DNA from: an uncultured Tolumonas sp.
GTDB lineage: Bacteria > Pseudomonadota > Gammaproteobacteria > Enterobacterales > Aeromonadaceae
DNA: 5,399 nucleotides
Reading direction: 5' to 3'
Assembly (NCBI GenBank): GCA_903931645.1
Contig: CAIZDF010000504.1
Coordinates: forward strand, 1 to 5,399
Position 1 is the stretch's first letter. Each line of letters begins with the position of its first letter. The translations under genes were made by a program, and so were the position numbers. The notes beneath the pieces are model-generated. The model was not told the DNA's origin. It saw nothing but the letters and a program-made list of their open reading frames with translations, and searched no databases. Of the stretch, positions 1 through 5,398 are shown piece after piece.

Positions 1-1
1 A

Positions 2-529
2 GATAATGGTAAAGGTGCCTATAAGTCCGTTGTTCGTGTCATTCCAAAAACAGAAACTATCGTTCGCACTAACCACGGTATAAGATTACCTTGGGCCGGA
101 TTCCAATATGGTGTTGATAAAGAACAAGACCTCCGAAGAAAGTCCAGCGAGATAAGAAAAAGAATAGCACAAAAGACCGTTGAAGGTGCTAAATCACCAG
201 AAGAAATTTTAGATGCTCTTGCTGAAAAAGTGGATGACGATTTACAGATGAATGTGTTTCGTGTAGAAAGCAGACCAAAGCAGATGAGAACTATTTTCCA
301 GTGGGCTTTGGTTCCCTCCGAAGGTATCGCAATCATTAGGCCGGTACAAACAAAACTAAATCTCAAAGTCACACCAAATAAACTAGACGTCCAAGTATTG
401 GATAATGAAATCCTTAAAACGAGATATAACGGAAGAATTAAGCATTTTTCCCGTATAGAAGTTGAGAATGGCGGAAAGGAAATCAAGACCGTCGTAAAGG
501 AAAACTTTAAATCTCAGACTCTTGGCTGA
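2..529 (+). CDS. C-terminal part of a possible Ntn-type linear amide hydrolase (C45/choloylglycine-hydrolase-like), 5' end outside window
   Basis: The frame is open from the window edge to TGA at 527-529 (175 residues), so the start lies upstream; the GTG at 230 is only an internal codon. Visible motifs are TNHGIRLPWAGFQYG (about residues 24-38), then RRKSSEIRKR, SPEEILDAL, a D-x-Q-M-N-x-F-R-V segment and MRTIFQWALVPSEG. The order TNHG, SSE-R, PEEILDAL, MRT-Q-L-P recalls the C-terminal half of secreted or phage-encoded Ntn-hydrolase-fold amidases. These use an N-terminal cysteine nucleophile, which is not in the window, so the activity cannot be tested here. Arginine codons are 9 AGA/AGG of 14, against 2 of 22 in the glycosyltransferase at 2056, which suggests foreign (phage or distant) origin. 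Its last 23 bases overlap the tail of the convergent minus-strand gene. The frame is secure; the family call is tentative. Confidence 0.5.
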   Translation, partial: DNGKGAYKSVVRVIPKTETIVRTNHGIRLPWAGFQYGVDKEQDLRRKSSEIRKRIAQKTVEGAKSPEEILDALAEKVDDDLQMNVFRVESRPKQMRTIFQWALVPSEGIAIIRPVQTKLNLKVTPNKLDVQVLDNEILKTRYNGRIKHFSRIEVENGGKEIKTVVKENFKSQTLG

Positions 530-1085
530 GCGTATTTAAATCAGTTCGAAGTGTGGCAATATCCTGATAGGTGAATGGATCGGGTAACACATCTAAAATC
601 GTGTGCCGTTCAGGCTCCTCTGCGGTGAGACGCCATTCTCTTAGTGCGGATAAAATTGCGGACTGATGGTTATCTAGGATCCATAACTGCATACAGGCGA
701 TAAATATCAGACGGTGGTAACAGTCATATTTTGCTCTCAAACCGACAGGGATCTTATCTTTAGGCTCCACCAAGCTAGCCACAAAGGGGAGTGCCGTTAT
801 TTTTCCTGTGATGGTGCGTTGGATGGATGCGGTGCTTTCTGCTTTACAATTCTCAATGTCCTGATACCAACGCAATAAATCACCCAGACCGGAAAACGGA
901 TAATCCAATCCTGTATTGGTATTGGCCATTAGCTCCCGAAACGCAATGATAAGCCCTTGTTGTATCTCTTTAGGAACTGGTTTTGGTGGATCGTCGGAAG
1001 CGTTGGGATAATATTCGGGGACAATTTGTTGCTTGAGCAGAGGCAGCCGGTTTCGCAATTGCGTCGGGAAGTGCTTTGCGCGCAT
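507..1085 (-). CDS. Hypothetical protein, 192 aa, second gene of an island operon
   Basis: I do not recognise this protein. It starts at ATG 1085 behind a strong ribosome-binding site (GGGAG, 7 nt before the ATG, at 1093-1097), and only 4 nt separate it from the stop of the upstream gene, so the two are almost certainly co-transcribed and translationally coupled. The product looks soluble and probably mostly helical. It has a basic N-terminus (MRAKHFPTQLRNRLP), a proline-rich linker (DDPPKPVPKE, about residues 31-40), a cysteine/tryptophan-containing hydrophobic core (YDCYHRLIFIACMQLW) and an acidic end. I see no signal peptide, convincing membrane segment, nucleotide-binding motif or DNA-binding helix-turn-helix. 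Its last codons overlap the convergent gene ending at 529, so its C-terminus may be altered if a recombination joint lies there. Context suggests an island maintenance or accessory role, which is inference only. Confidence 0.75.
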   Translation of the reverse strand: MRAKHFPTQLRNRLPLLKQQIVPEYYPNASDDPPKPVPKEIQQGLIIAFRELMANTNTGLDYPFSGLGDLLRWYQDIENCKAESTASIQRTITGKITALPFVASLVEPKDKIPVGLRAKYDCYHRLIFIACMQLWILDNHQSAILSALREWRLTAEEPERHTILDVLPDPFTYQDIATLRTDLNTLSQESEI

Positions 1086-1089
1086 CGGA

Positions 1090-1719
1090 TTACTCCCTGT
1101 TTGTGCCGGTTAGCATAGCCAGCATTTCCGCATCTGAATAATGTTGGGAATGAGATGTCTGCGCATTCTTTTTTTCTTTTCTTTTTTGTTCAACAAGCGT
1201 GCCCTTTGAGCCGCCGGTCCACGCAGTAAAGACATCTAAAGTCAGCGATTTTGCAGATAGAAGCTCCTGCATGACGTCGGTCGGCACCATATCATTGATG
1301 GTATCCCAGGCTCTGGACAGCTTGCGACGGTCGACTGAAAACGCCAGTAACTGAAAAAAGGAATTCCAGCACATCAAACTAATTTGATGGTCTGTTAGCT
1401 CATCCGGTTCATAACAGATCAAATAATTTTCTGGCAGCGGCATCGCTTGAACTGTATATTTCAGCGCCCACATTGGGGTGATGAATTGGTATTTCACTGC
1501 TTTTTTCAGCGTTTCATCTGAGTTCGGTTTGGTTTTTTTTTCGGAGTACATGACCCCGGTATACACCTGTTGCTGTAACAGTGCGCTTTTGAGCGACTCG
1601 GGGAACGTGTTCCACCGCAAAATCGGTTGGTATCTATCAGATATAAAATGAAAAACATCCAATGCTAATGGATGAATTGAATACTCAATTGTTGTCGGCG
1701 GCTTACGAAGTGTTGGCAT
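1090..1719 (-). CDS. Hypothetical protein, 209 aa, first gene of an island operon
   Basis: I do not recognise this protein. The frame can extend to a GTG at 1749, but a GGAG ribosome-binding site (1727-1730) lies 7 nt before the ATG at 1719 (and 4 nt before an adjacent ATG at 1722), so I place the start at 1719. The predicted promoter also overlaps the region just upstream of the GTG. The N-terminal part is rich in hydrophobic and aromatic residues (IHPLALDVFHFI, then WNTFPESLKSALLQQQ). The middle has a tryptophan/phenylalanine stretch (MCWNSFFQLLAFSVDRRKL). The C-terminus carries a basic patch (KRKEKK, about residues 179-184) before a short tail (SDAEMLAMLTG) that could be a helical interaction segment. 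No catalytic motif is evident. It is coupled to the next gene with a 4-nt gap, and both read away from the attachment site into the island. Confidence 0.75.
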   Translation of the reverse strand: MPTLRKPPTTIEYSIHPLALDVFHFISDRYQPILRWNTFPESLKSALLQQQVYTGVMYSEKKTKPNSDETLKKAVKYQFITPMWALKYTVQAMPLPENYLICYEPDELTDHQISLMCWNSFFQLLAFSVDRRKLSRAWDTINDMVPTDVMQELLSAKSLTLDVFTAWTGGSKGTLVEQKRKEKKNAQTSHSQHYSDAEMLAMLTGTNRE

Positions 1720-1757
1720 CATGTAGCTCCGATTTAATAATTTATCCACCCAATAGG

Positions 1758-1785
1758 TATATAATACGATCAGTATTTAGATCAA
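1758..1785 (-). promoter_or_regulatory. Candidate sigma70 promoter of the hypothetical gene pair
   Basis: On the minus strand TTGATC (1785-1780) and TATATA (1763-1758) are separated by 16 nt. Each box matches the consensus at 4 of 6 positions; TATTAT at 1766-1761 is an alternative -10 with a poorer spacer. Transcription would start near 1751, giving a leader of about 30 nt before the ATG at 1719. Confidence 0.4.
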
Positions 1786-1794
1786 TAATCGATC
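1780..1794. promoter_or_regulatory. 15-bp near-palindrome bounded by GATC, possible operator
   Basis: GATCAATAATCGATC reads as an inverted repeat with a single mismatched pair, and it overlaps the candidate -35 box of the unknown operon. A third GATC lies at 1768-1771. Three Dam-type sites within 27 bp around a promoter could allow methylation-sensitive or repressor control, but AT-rich DNA yields such patterns by chance, so this is only a candidate. Confidence 0.3.
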
Positions 1795-1847
1795 TATAAA
1801 AAGCTGATTTTTCGTGACCGTGACCAGCTAATGTATGTAAATATACC

Positions 1848-1876
1848 TTGATAACCGGCCGGAACTCAGATAGGAT
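1848..1876 (+). promoter_or_regulatory. Candidate sigma70 promoter reading out of the island towards the LPS gene
   Basis: TTGATA (1848-1853, 5 of 6 matches to the -35 consensus) and TAGGAT (1871-1876, 4 of 6 matches to the -10) are separated by exactly 17 nt. Transcription would begin near 1883, cross the tRNA-Asp remnant and meet the terminator at 2001-2031 before the glycosyltransferase at 2056. The spacer contains the palindrome CCGGCCGG (1855-1862). Confidence 0.35.
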
Positions 1877-1944
1877 AACCTCAATGACATCAAATAGTTG
1901 TCAATAAGGTATTTTAATGTTGATTGGTGGGATCGTGCTGGCAT

Positions 1945-1992
1945 GGCCTGTCACGCCGGGGGTCGCGGGTTCGAGTCCCGTCCACTCCGCCA
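1945..1992 (+). repeat. tRNA-Asp 3' remnant, putative att core of the island
   Basis: The segment begins inside the anticodon stem and runs to the CCA end (1990-1992). It includes the anticodon loop CTGTCAC with anticodon GTC at 1950-1952, the variable loop, and a perfect T arm with loop TTCGAGT (1970-1976). The 3' acceptor strand CCACTCC (1982-1988) and discriminator G follow. The expected 5' acceptor strand (GGAGTGG), the D arm and the first bases of the anticodon stem are absent; the upstream bases pair only three to four positions of that stem. It is therefore not a functional tRNA but a 48-bp identity block of the kind left at the distal end of an element that recombined in the anticodon-loop region of tRNA-Asp. 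Confidence 0.8.
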
Positions 1993-2000
1993 ATACGTTG

Positions 2001-2031
2001 AAAAGCCCTGAGCACCAGCTCAGGGCTTTTT
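2001..2031 (+). terminator. Rho-independent terminator, originally of tRNA-Asp
   Basis: GCCCTGAGC (2005-2013) pairs perfectly with GCTCAGGGC (2018-2026) around the loop ACCA, followed by a T tract (2027-2031). The preceding AAAA (2001-2004) extends the pairing into the T tract. It lies 8 nt after the CCA end of the tRNA remnant, the normal position for the terminator of the intact tRNA gene. Confidence 0.9.
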
Positions 2032-2055
2032 GCTATGCGGGCTACAGGAGCAGAT

Positions 2056-3084
2056 ATGCGAATACTGGTCGTGCGAAATGATAAGATTGGCGATTTTATG
2101 CTGGCGTGGCCCAGTTTTGCTATGTTAAAGCAGTCTTGTGATTGTCACATCACAGCTTTGGTTCCAAGTTATACTGCCCCATTAGCACAATTATGCTCTT
2201 GGATCGATGAAGTTATCATCGATCCCGGTAAAAACGCCTCTAAAGAACAGCAAGCATTGTTATTGACACAGATTAAAGGTCAATTTGACGCAGTTATTAC
2301 ACTATTTTCAACCGGACGAATTGGTTGGTTATTATGGCGTGCTAAAATTCCTTACCGTTTGGCTCCCGCAACGAAGTTGGCTCAACTCTTTTACAATCAC
2401 CGTTTGACACAACGACGATCTCACTCAGAAAAGCCTGAATATCAGTATAATCTTGACCTGATTCGTCTTTTTTTAGCTGATCATCAATTAAATATCGTTG
2501 AACCCGAAGCACCATATTTAGTTTTTCCAAGAGAGTTATTGTCACAGGTTCGCTTGGAAACAGCTCAGGCATTAGCGATATCACCTTCATTATCATGGGT
2601 GATGGTGCATTGCGGTAGTGGTGGATCTGCGAATAATTTATCAGTGGCGCAATATGCTGAACTGGTTGTTTGTTTGTATAGATATCATCCTGAACGGCAC
2701 TTTTTGTTAACTGCAGGCCCAGGAGAAGAAGAAAAAACCAACGAATTAGCAGAACTATTACGAAATATGGATGTTCCAGTTACAGTTTATGTTTCTCGTG
2801 ATGGTTTAGTTCGTTTTGCTCAGGTATTGGCGAACGCAGAATTGTTTATTGCTGGCAGTACTGGGCCATTACATATGGCTTCTGCGCTGGATGTTCCAAC
2901 GGTTGGTTTTTTTCCCCAACGCCGTTCTGCGACACCTCTGCGGTGGCGGCCATTAAATAGTGAAGGGCGTCACTTAGCTTTTTCTCCGCCGGAAGGTGAA
3001 TTCAGTGAACAGAATATGGGACTGCTGAATATGTCACAATGTGCAGAAGCCATCCGACTTTGGTGGTGTGGCTGGATGCACTAG
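2056..3084 (+). CDS. Family 9 glycosyltransferase (ADP-heptose:LPS heptosyltransferase-like)
   Basis: The product (342 aa) is a cytoplasmic, inner-membrane-associated GT-B enzyme expected to transfer a heptose or related sugar to the LPS core. I chose ATG 2056 because AGGAG (2046-2050) lies 5 nt upstream; the ATG at 2035 would overlap the terminator region. The N-terminal domain opens with MRILVVRNDKIGDFMLAWPS, where Asp13 is the position of the catalytic base in WaaC-type enzymes. The C-terminal donor-binding domain has HCGSGG (about 185-190) and GSTGPLHMA (267-275). Heptosyltransferases I and II usually have Asp before the TGP, and the serine here suggests a different acceptor or donor sub-family. 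The gene converges on waaE with 22 bp between them and stands only 24 bp after a terminator, so its own promoter is not obvious. The precise sugar and linkage cannot be named. Confidence 0.9.
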   Translation: MRILVVRNDKIGDFMLAWPSFAMLKQSCDCHITALVPSYTAPLAQLCSWIDEVIIDPGKNASKEQQALLLTQIKGQFDAVITLFSTGRIGWLLWRAKIPYRLAPATKLAQLFYNHRLTQRRSHSEKPEYQYNLDLIRLFLADHQLNIVEPEAPYLVFPRELLSQVRLETAQALAISPSLSWVMVHCGSGGSANNLSVAQYAELVVCLYRYHPERHFLLTAGPGEEEKTNELAELLRNMDVPVTVYVSRDGLVRFAQVLANAELFIAGSTGPLHMASALDVPTVGFFPQRRSATPLRWRPLNSEGRHLAFSPPEGEFSEQNMGLLNMSQCAEAIRLWWCGWMH

Positions 3085-3106
3085 CTAAATTCTGCTGGCG
3101 GAAACA

Positions 3107-3883
3107 TTATTTTCTCTGTTTATTTTGATTACGTAACCACAGATCAGCATATTTCACAAAAGTGGAGTGTGCGGATAAGACGGAAAGTAAAAAGCCTGCT
3201 TTACCATCGAGAAAACCAGCCCGCAGTATGTACATCCGGCTAAAGCAGCCAAGAGCATGCAGTAAACCTTGTAATAAACTGCTACTTTTCCCCTTAGCCT
3301 CTTTACCATCAGCCCATGCTTTTGCGTACCGAGCTGACTTTACCAGATAATGTTCCAAATCTTTGTAAGGAATATGTACCAGATCACCCTGTAAAGGCTG
3401 AAGCTGCATGCTGGCGGTAATTTCTACTTTTTCATGCACCAATGCTGCGTTATAGCTGGTTAATTTGGTCGGATATAAACGGATCACTCGGTCTGGATAC
3501 CAACCGCAATGGCGAATATAGCGACCAAAAACCCAGTTCAGTCGGGGGATGGTATAGGCTGTATTACGATCTGGCTGTTGCAAGACGGCTTTGATACTTT
3601 GTTGTAGTTCAGGGGATACTCGTTCGTCGGCATCTAGCCAGAAGCACCAATCGGCAGTTACGCGTTGCTGAGCCATTTGGCGTTGACGGCCATAACCTTG
3701 CCAAATTGGCTCTATGTCATATCGGGCATTAAATTCAGCGGCAATTTCTGCGGTGTTATCACTGCTGCCGGAGTCGAGAATAATAATTTCATCCACCCAG
3801 CCTGCAACCGATTGTAAGCAGGCCCGCAGATTTTCACCTTCATTTTTGACAATTAATACAGCGGCAATCGTTGCTTTATTCAT
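3107..3883 (-). CDS. waaE: LPS inner-core family 2 glucosyltransferase WaaE (LgtF/KdtX-like)
   Basis: This 258-aa enzyme resembles Klebsiella WaaE and Haemophilus LgtF, which add a beta-1,4-glucose to the first inner-core heptose from UDP-glucose at the cytoplasmic face of the inner membrane. The GT-A fold is visible: [13 protein letters not shown] at the N-terminus, DSGSSDNT (37-44), WQGYGRQRQ (61-69), DADER (84-88, the metal/nucleotide-binding DxD-type motif with a following ER), [15 protein letters not shown] (124-138), LVHEKVE and the hydrophobic C-terminal region [19 protein letters not shown] typical of this family. The length is normal and no damage is seen. The ATG at 3883 lies 8 nt inside the end of opsX, so translation is probably coupled and both come from the promoter at 4977-5005. 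No convincing terminator follows the stop at 3107. Confidence 0.9.
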   Translation of the reverse strand: MNKATIAAVLIVKNEGENLRACLQSVAGWVDEIIILDSGSSDNTAEIAAEFNARYDIEPIWQGYGRQRQMAQQRVTADWCFWLDADERVSPELQQSIKAVLQQPDRNTAYTIPRLNWVFGRYIRHCGWYPDRVIRLYPTKLTSYNAALVHEKVEITASMQLQPLQGDLVHIPYKDLEHYLVKSARYAKAWADGKEAKGKSSSLLQGLLHALGCFSRMYILRAGFLDGKAGFLLSVLSAHSTFVKYADLWLRNQNKQRK

Positions 3884-4946
3884 GCTTGGTCTCGTCTGCT
3901 AGGGGAAAATCGCCAAGTAGCGTATCAAAGGCCATTTTAACCTGTTCAATGCTGATCTGTTGCATTGCCTGGTCATCTTTGAGCCGAGTACGCCAAGCCA
4001 ATTCAGACAGTGATCTACCGGTTTGTTGAGTGATCAGTTGTTCATAGATACTGACAACATACTGTCGACAGTGATAAGGACCGGTACGTTGTGGATTATG
4101 GTGAGCATATAAACCAAGCACAGGTATTCCGGCTGCGGTTGCCATATGTGTGGGGCCGGTATCTGGCGCCAAGACCATATGCGATCGCTTTATTAGCGCC
4201 ATTAGCTGTTTTAGGTTGGTTTTACCGATCAAATTTCGTGGTGTACTTTGGCATTGGCTGATTATTTCCAGAGCCATATTTTGCTCAACCACACTTGGTC
4301 CGCCGCACAGGAAAACTTGCAGACCTTTGCTGGCCGCATAGTCTGCCAGTGCGGCATAACCCGCAGTCGTCCAGTTTTTAAATGCTTTACTTGCTGCAGG
4401 GCTAATCAGCAGGGTTGGTTTGCCATCAATTTGTTTTCGGGCCCAATCATCATCGATGTCTGAGGTAGGGATTAACCATTGAGGTGTCAGATCACGAATA
4501 CCCAGCTCTTGTGCAAAAGCCATAAAACCATCAAGCACATGAGGGGATTCAGGCGATTTCACTTTGCAATTGGTGAAATATTGCTGACCATCACCTGCTC
4601 GTTCTTGATCAAAACCTAACACAGTTTTGGCTTTGATTCCTAATCGCAATAGACTGGCGCGCAATGCACTTTGCATATGCAATAAGGCATCAAACCGGAT
4701 ATGTCGCAGTTGGCGCCAGATTTGCCAATATCCACGAAATCCTGCTTTTTTATCAAAAGGGATCACGTCAATACCGGGGAGATCACTCAGCAATTGTGCT
4801 TCTAATTTGCCCATGATCCAGACAATACGGGTCTGAGGCCATTGACGTTGAATGGCTTGCACCATCGCAACAGCATGAACACAGTCGCCAATGGCAGAAA
4901 GACGGATCAAGCACAGAGTTTTCGGTGGCACAGAAAAAAGAGGCAT
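3876..4946 (-). CDS. opsX: ADP-heptose:LPS heptosyltransferase I, OpsX type (family 9)
   Basis: This 356-aa GT-B enzyme most resembles Haemophilus OpsX, which transfers L-glycero-D-manno-heptose from ADP-heptose to Kdo on lipid A, the first inner-core step. The frame extends to a TTG at 5012, but I use ATG 4946: the product then begins [20 protein letters not shown] as OpsX proteins do, and a near-consensus promoter overlaps the longer extension. Key features are IGD at 19-21 (Asp21 at the catalytic-base position), FDKKAG (64-69), [14 protein letters not shown] (131-144), [11 protein letters not shown] (182-192 region) and the donor-binding motif [13 protein letters not shown] (261-273). There is no clear Shine-Dalgarno sequence before the ATG. 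waaE follows with an 8-bp overlap, giving a compact operon for successive core additions. A general WaaC name is the alternative. Confidence 0.85.
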   Translation of the reverse strand: MPLFSVPPKTLCLIRLSAIGDCVHAVAMVQAIQRQWPQTRIVWIMGKLEAQLLSDLPGIDVIPFDKKAGFRGYWQIWRQLRHIRFDALLHMQSALRASLLRLGIKAKTVLGFDQERAGDGQQYFTNCKVKSPESPHVLDGFMAFAQELGIRDLTPQWLIPTSDIDDDWARKQIDGKPTLLISPAASKAFKNWTTAGYAALADYAASKGLQVFLCGGPSVVEQNMALEIISQCQSTPRNLIGKTNLKQLMALIKRSHMVLAPDTGPTHMATAAGIPVLGLYAHHNPQRTGPYHCRQYVVSIYEQLITQQTGRSLSELAWRTRLKDDQAMQQISIEQVKMAFDTLLGDFPLADETKHE

Positions 4947-5148
4947 GGCTGGACTGAACAAATTAGCGATGGCGGTATTATGCGGATCACGATAAAAATT
5001 GTAAAACAACAAACTAGATATGAAACACGTCTCTGTAAAAGATATCTGCGTGATTCACCTCTGTTTTTTCTTATCTTTAGTCTACCGAGGAGGCACATTT
5101 TTAAATAAACATGTCACAATCGCTACTTAATGTGCATTTGTGTTTTTT
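4947..5148. other. Divergent intergenic region between opsX and the truncated glycosyltransferase
   Basis: Apart from the opsX promoter this 202-bp AT-rich stretch has no credible gene. It contains a perfect GAGGAGG Shine-Dalgarno-like string (5087-5093) on the plus strand with no start codon at a usable distance. The nearest ATG (5111) opens a 13-codon frame whose TGA (5150-5152) overlaps the ATG at 5149. No convincing promoter for the plus-strand fragment was found. Confidence 0.5.
4977..5005 (-). promoter_or_regulatory. Strong sigma70-type promoter of opsX-waaE
   Basis: On the minus strand TTTACA (5005-5000, 5 of 6 consensus matches) and CATAAT (4982-4977, 5 of 6) are separated by exactly 17 nt. 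Transcription would begin near 4970, giving a leader of about 24 nt before the ATG at 4946. Its position makes the upstream TTG start (5012) very unlikely. Confidence 0.65.
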
Positions 5149-5364
5149 ATGAAAACCGCAGTAAAGGGATCAAGTGTTGTGAGATATTTGGTAGTGCAGA
5201 CCAAACAAATCGGTGATGTATTGGTATCTACGGCACTGTGCGATAATTTAAAGAAGAATGATCCAACCAGCGAAGTGCATTATCTGGTAATGGACTATTG
5301 TGCTGGAATGGCACAATATCATATCCTGAAGAACCGAGGCGTTCACGTATATTTTGCGGTATAG
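5149..5364 (+). pseudogene. Truncated N-terminal fragment of a third family 9 glycosyltransferase
   Basis: The fragment begins like a heptosyltransferase: VVRYLVVQTKQIGDVLVSTA, with the IGD motif at residues 21-23, then HYLVMDYCAGMAQYH. Up to residue 58 (base 5322) this is good family 9 sequence. The next expected piece is an N/H-P-Y-I-D type segment and some 280 further residues, but the frame instead reads an unrelated ILKNRG tail and stops at TAG 5362-5364. Neither other plus frame restores the family. ATG 5149 is the assumed start; GTG 5179, giving VRYLVVQ at the family's usual N-terminus with an AAGGGA 9 nt upstream, is equally plausible. The gene is divergent from opsX. It is either broken by recombination at about 5315-5326 or cut by an assembly/cloning chimera. 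The donor domain is absent, so it cannot be active as it stands. Confidence 0.75.
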
Positions 5365-5398
5365 CATTTTCTTCAACAAATACCTTATCCGGCAACCA
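5315..5398 (-). pseudogene. Fragment resembling the C-terminal region of gamma-glutamyltransferase
   Basis: Read on the minus strand from the window edge, the translation is WLPDKVFVEENAIPQN followed by IRERLGSSGYDIV. Gamma-glutamyltransferases (periplasmic Ntn hydrolases acting on glutathione) carry an H-H-Q-W-L/M-P-D-x-(4-5)-E block near the C-terminus, then a helix ending in L-x-x-x-G-H/Y-x-V, which this follows closely. The frame stays open to TAG at 5230-5228, but beyond about 5320 the sequence is that of the plus-strand glycosyltransferase, so the last ~30 residues of a normal transferase, including the G-x-V-Q-A-I type segment, are missing. Only about 28 residues are visible, so the call rests on a short match. 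Confidence 0.5.

Larger units (their letters stand above)
1..1992. mobile_element. Right-hand end of a putative genomic island integrated in tRNA-Asp (left part outside window)
   Basis: Everything left of the tRNA-Asp 3' remnant is interpreted as island DNA. The sequence shows the 3' part of a tRNA-Asp gene joined to an unrelated 5' flank, with the native tRNA terminator and LPS chromosomal genes on its right. On the left are two unclassified genes and a gene with AGA-rich codon use. Tyrosine-recombinase elements that integrate into tRNA genes leave an intact, reconstituted tRNA at one end and a 3' fragment at the other, so the intact tRNA-Asp and probably the integrase should lie to the left, beyond this window. 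No integrase, transfer or replication gene is seen here, so the type of element is unknown. Its extent to the left is open, and the gene at 2-529 might have a separate origin. Confidence 0.55.
1720..2055. other. Gene-free boundary region between island and LPS locus
   Basis: This 336-bp stretch has no supportable coding region. From left to right it holds the divergent-looking promoter candidates (minus strand at 1758-1785, plus strand at 1848-1876), a tandem GTGACC duplicate (1814-1825), a 5-bp-arm inverted repeat TGACA/TGTCA (1885-1889 and 1899-1903), the tRNA-Asp 3' remnant, its terminator, and the ribosome-binding site of the next gene. The short repeats next to the attachment site might be recombination-protein sites, but nothing beyond their position supports that. 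Confidence 0.5.

Noticed and set aside
1802..1829. AGCTG/CAGCT inverted repeat around the GTGACC duplicate.
   Set aside because: The arms are only 5 bp with an 18-nt loop, which is expected by chance.
1911..1992. A complete, functional tRNA-Asp gene.
   Set aside because: The 5' acceptor strand, D arm and part of the anticodon stem do not match; only the 3' 48 bases are tRNA.
3085..3106. Hairpin between the convergent glycosyltransferase and waaE as a shared terminator.
   Set aside because: Only a 5-bp imperfect stem with a G-T pair can be drawn and there is no proper T tract.
4969..4982. GGCGGTATTAT on the plus strand as an ops element for the divergent glycosyltransferase fragment.
   Set aside because: It misses the key G of GGCGGTAG and the sequence is explained by the opsX promoter -10 on the other strand.
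4947..5012. N-terminal extension of opsX to the TTG at 5012.
   Set aside because: The extension overlaps a near-consensus promoter, has a rare start codon, and does not resemble the OpsX N-terminus, which begins at the ATG at 4946.
5079..5089. ops-like element (CTCGGTAGACT on the minus strand) resembling the RfaH recruitment site upstream of opsX.
   Set aside because: The last nine positions fit GGCGGTAGNNT but the first two do not, and it lies upstream of the strong opsX promoter at 4977-5005, so it would not be transcribed from that promoter.
4907..5098. Minus-strand 63-codon frame upstream of and overlapping opsX.
   Set aside because: It overlaps the opsX promoter and the opsX start in another frame, has no family resemblance, and its start lacks a ribosome-binding site.
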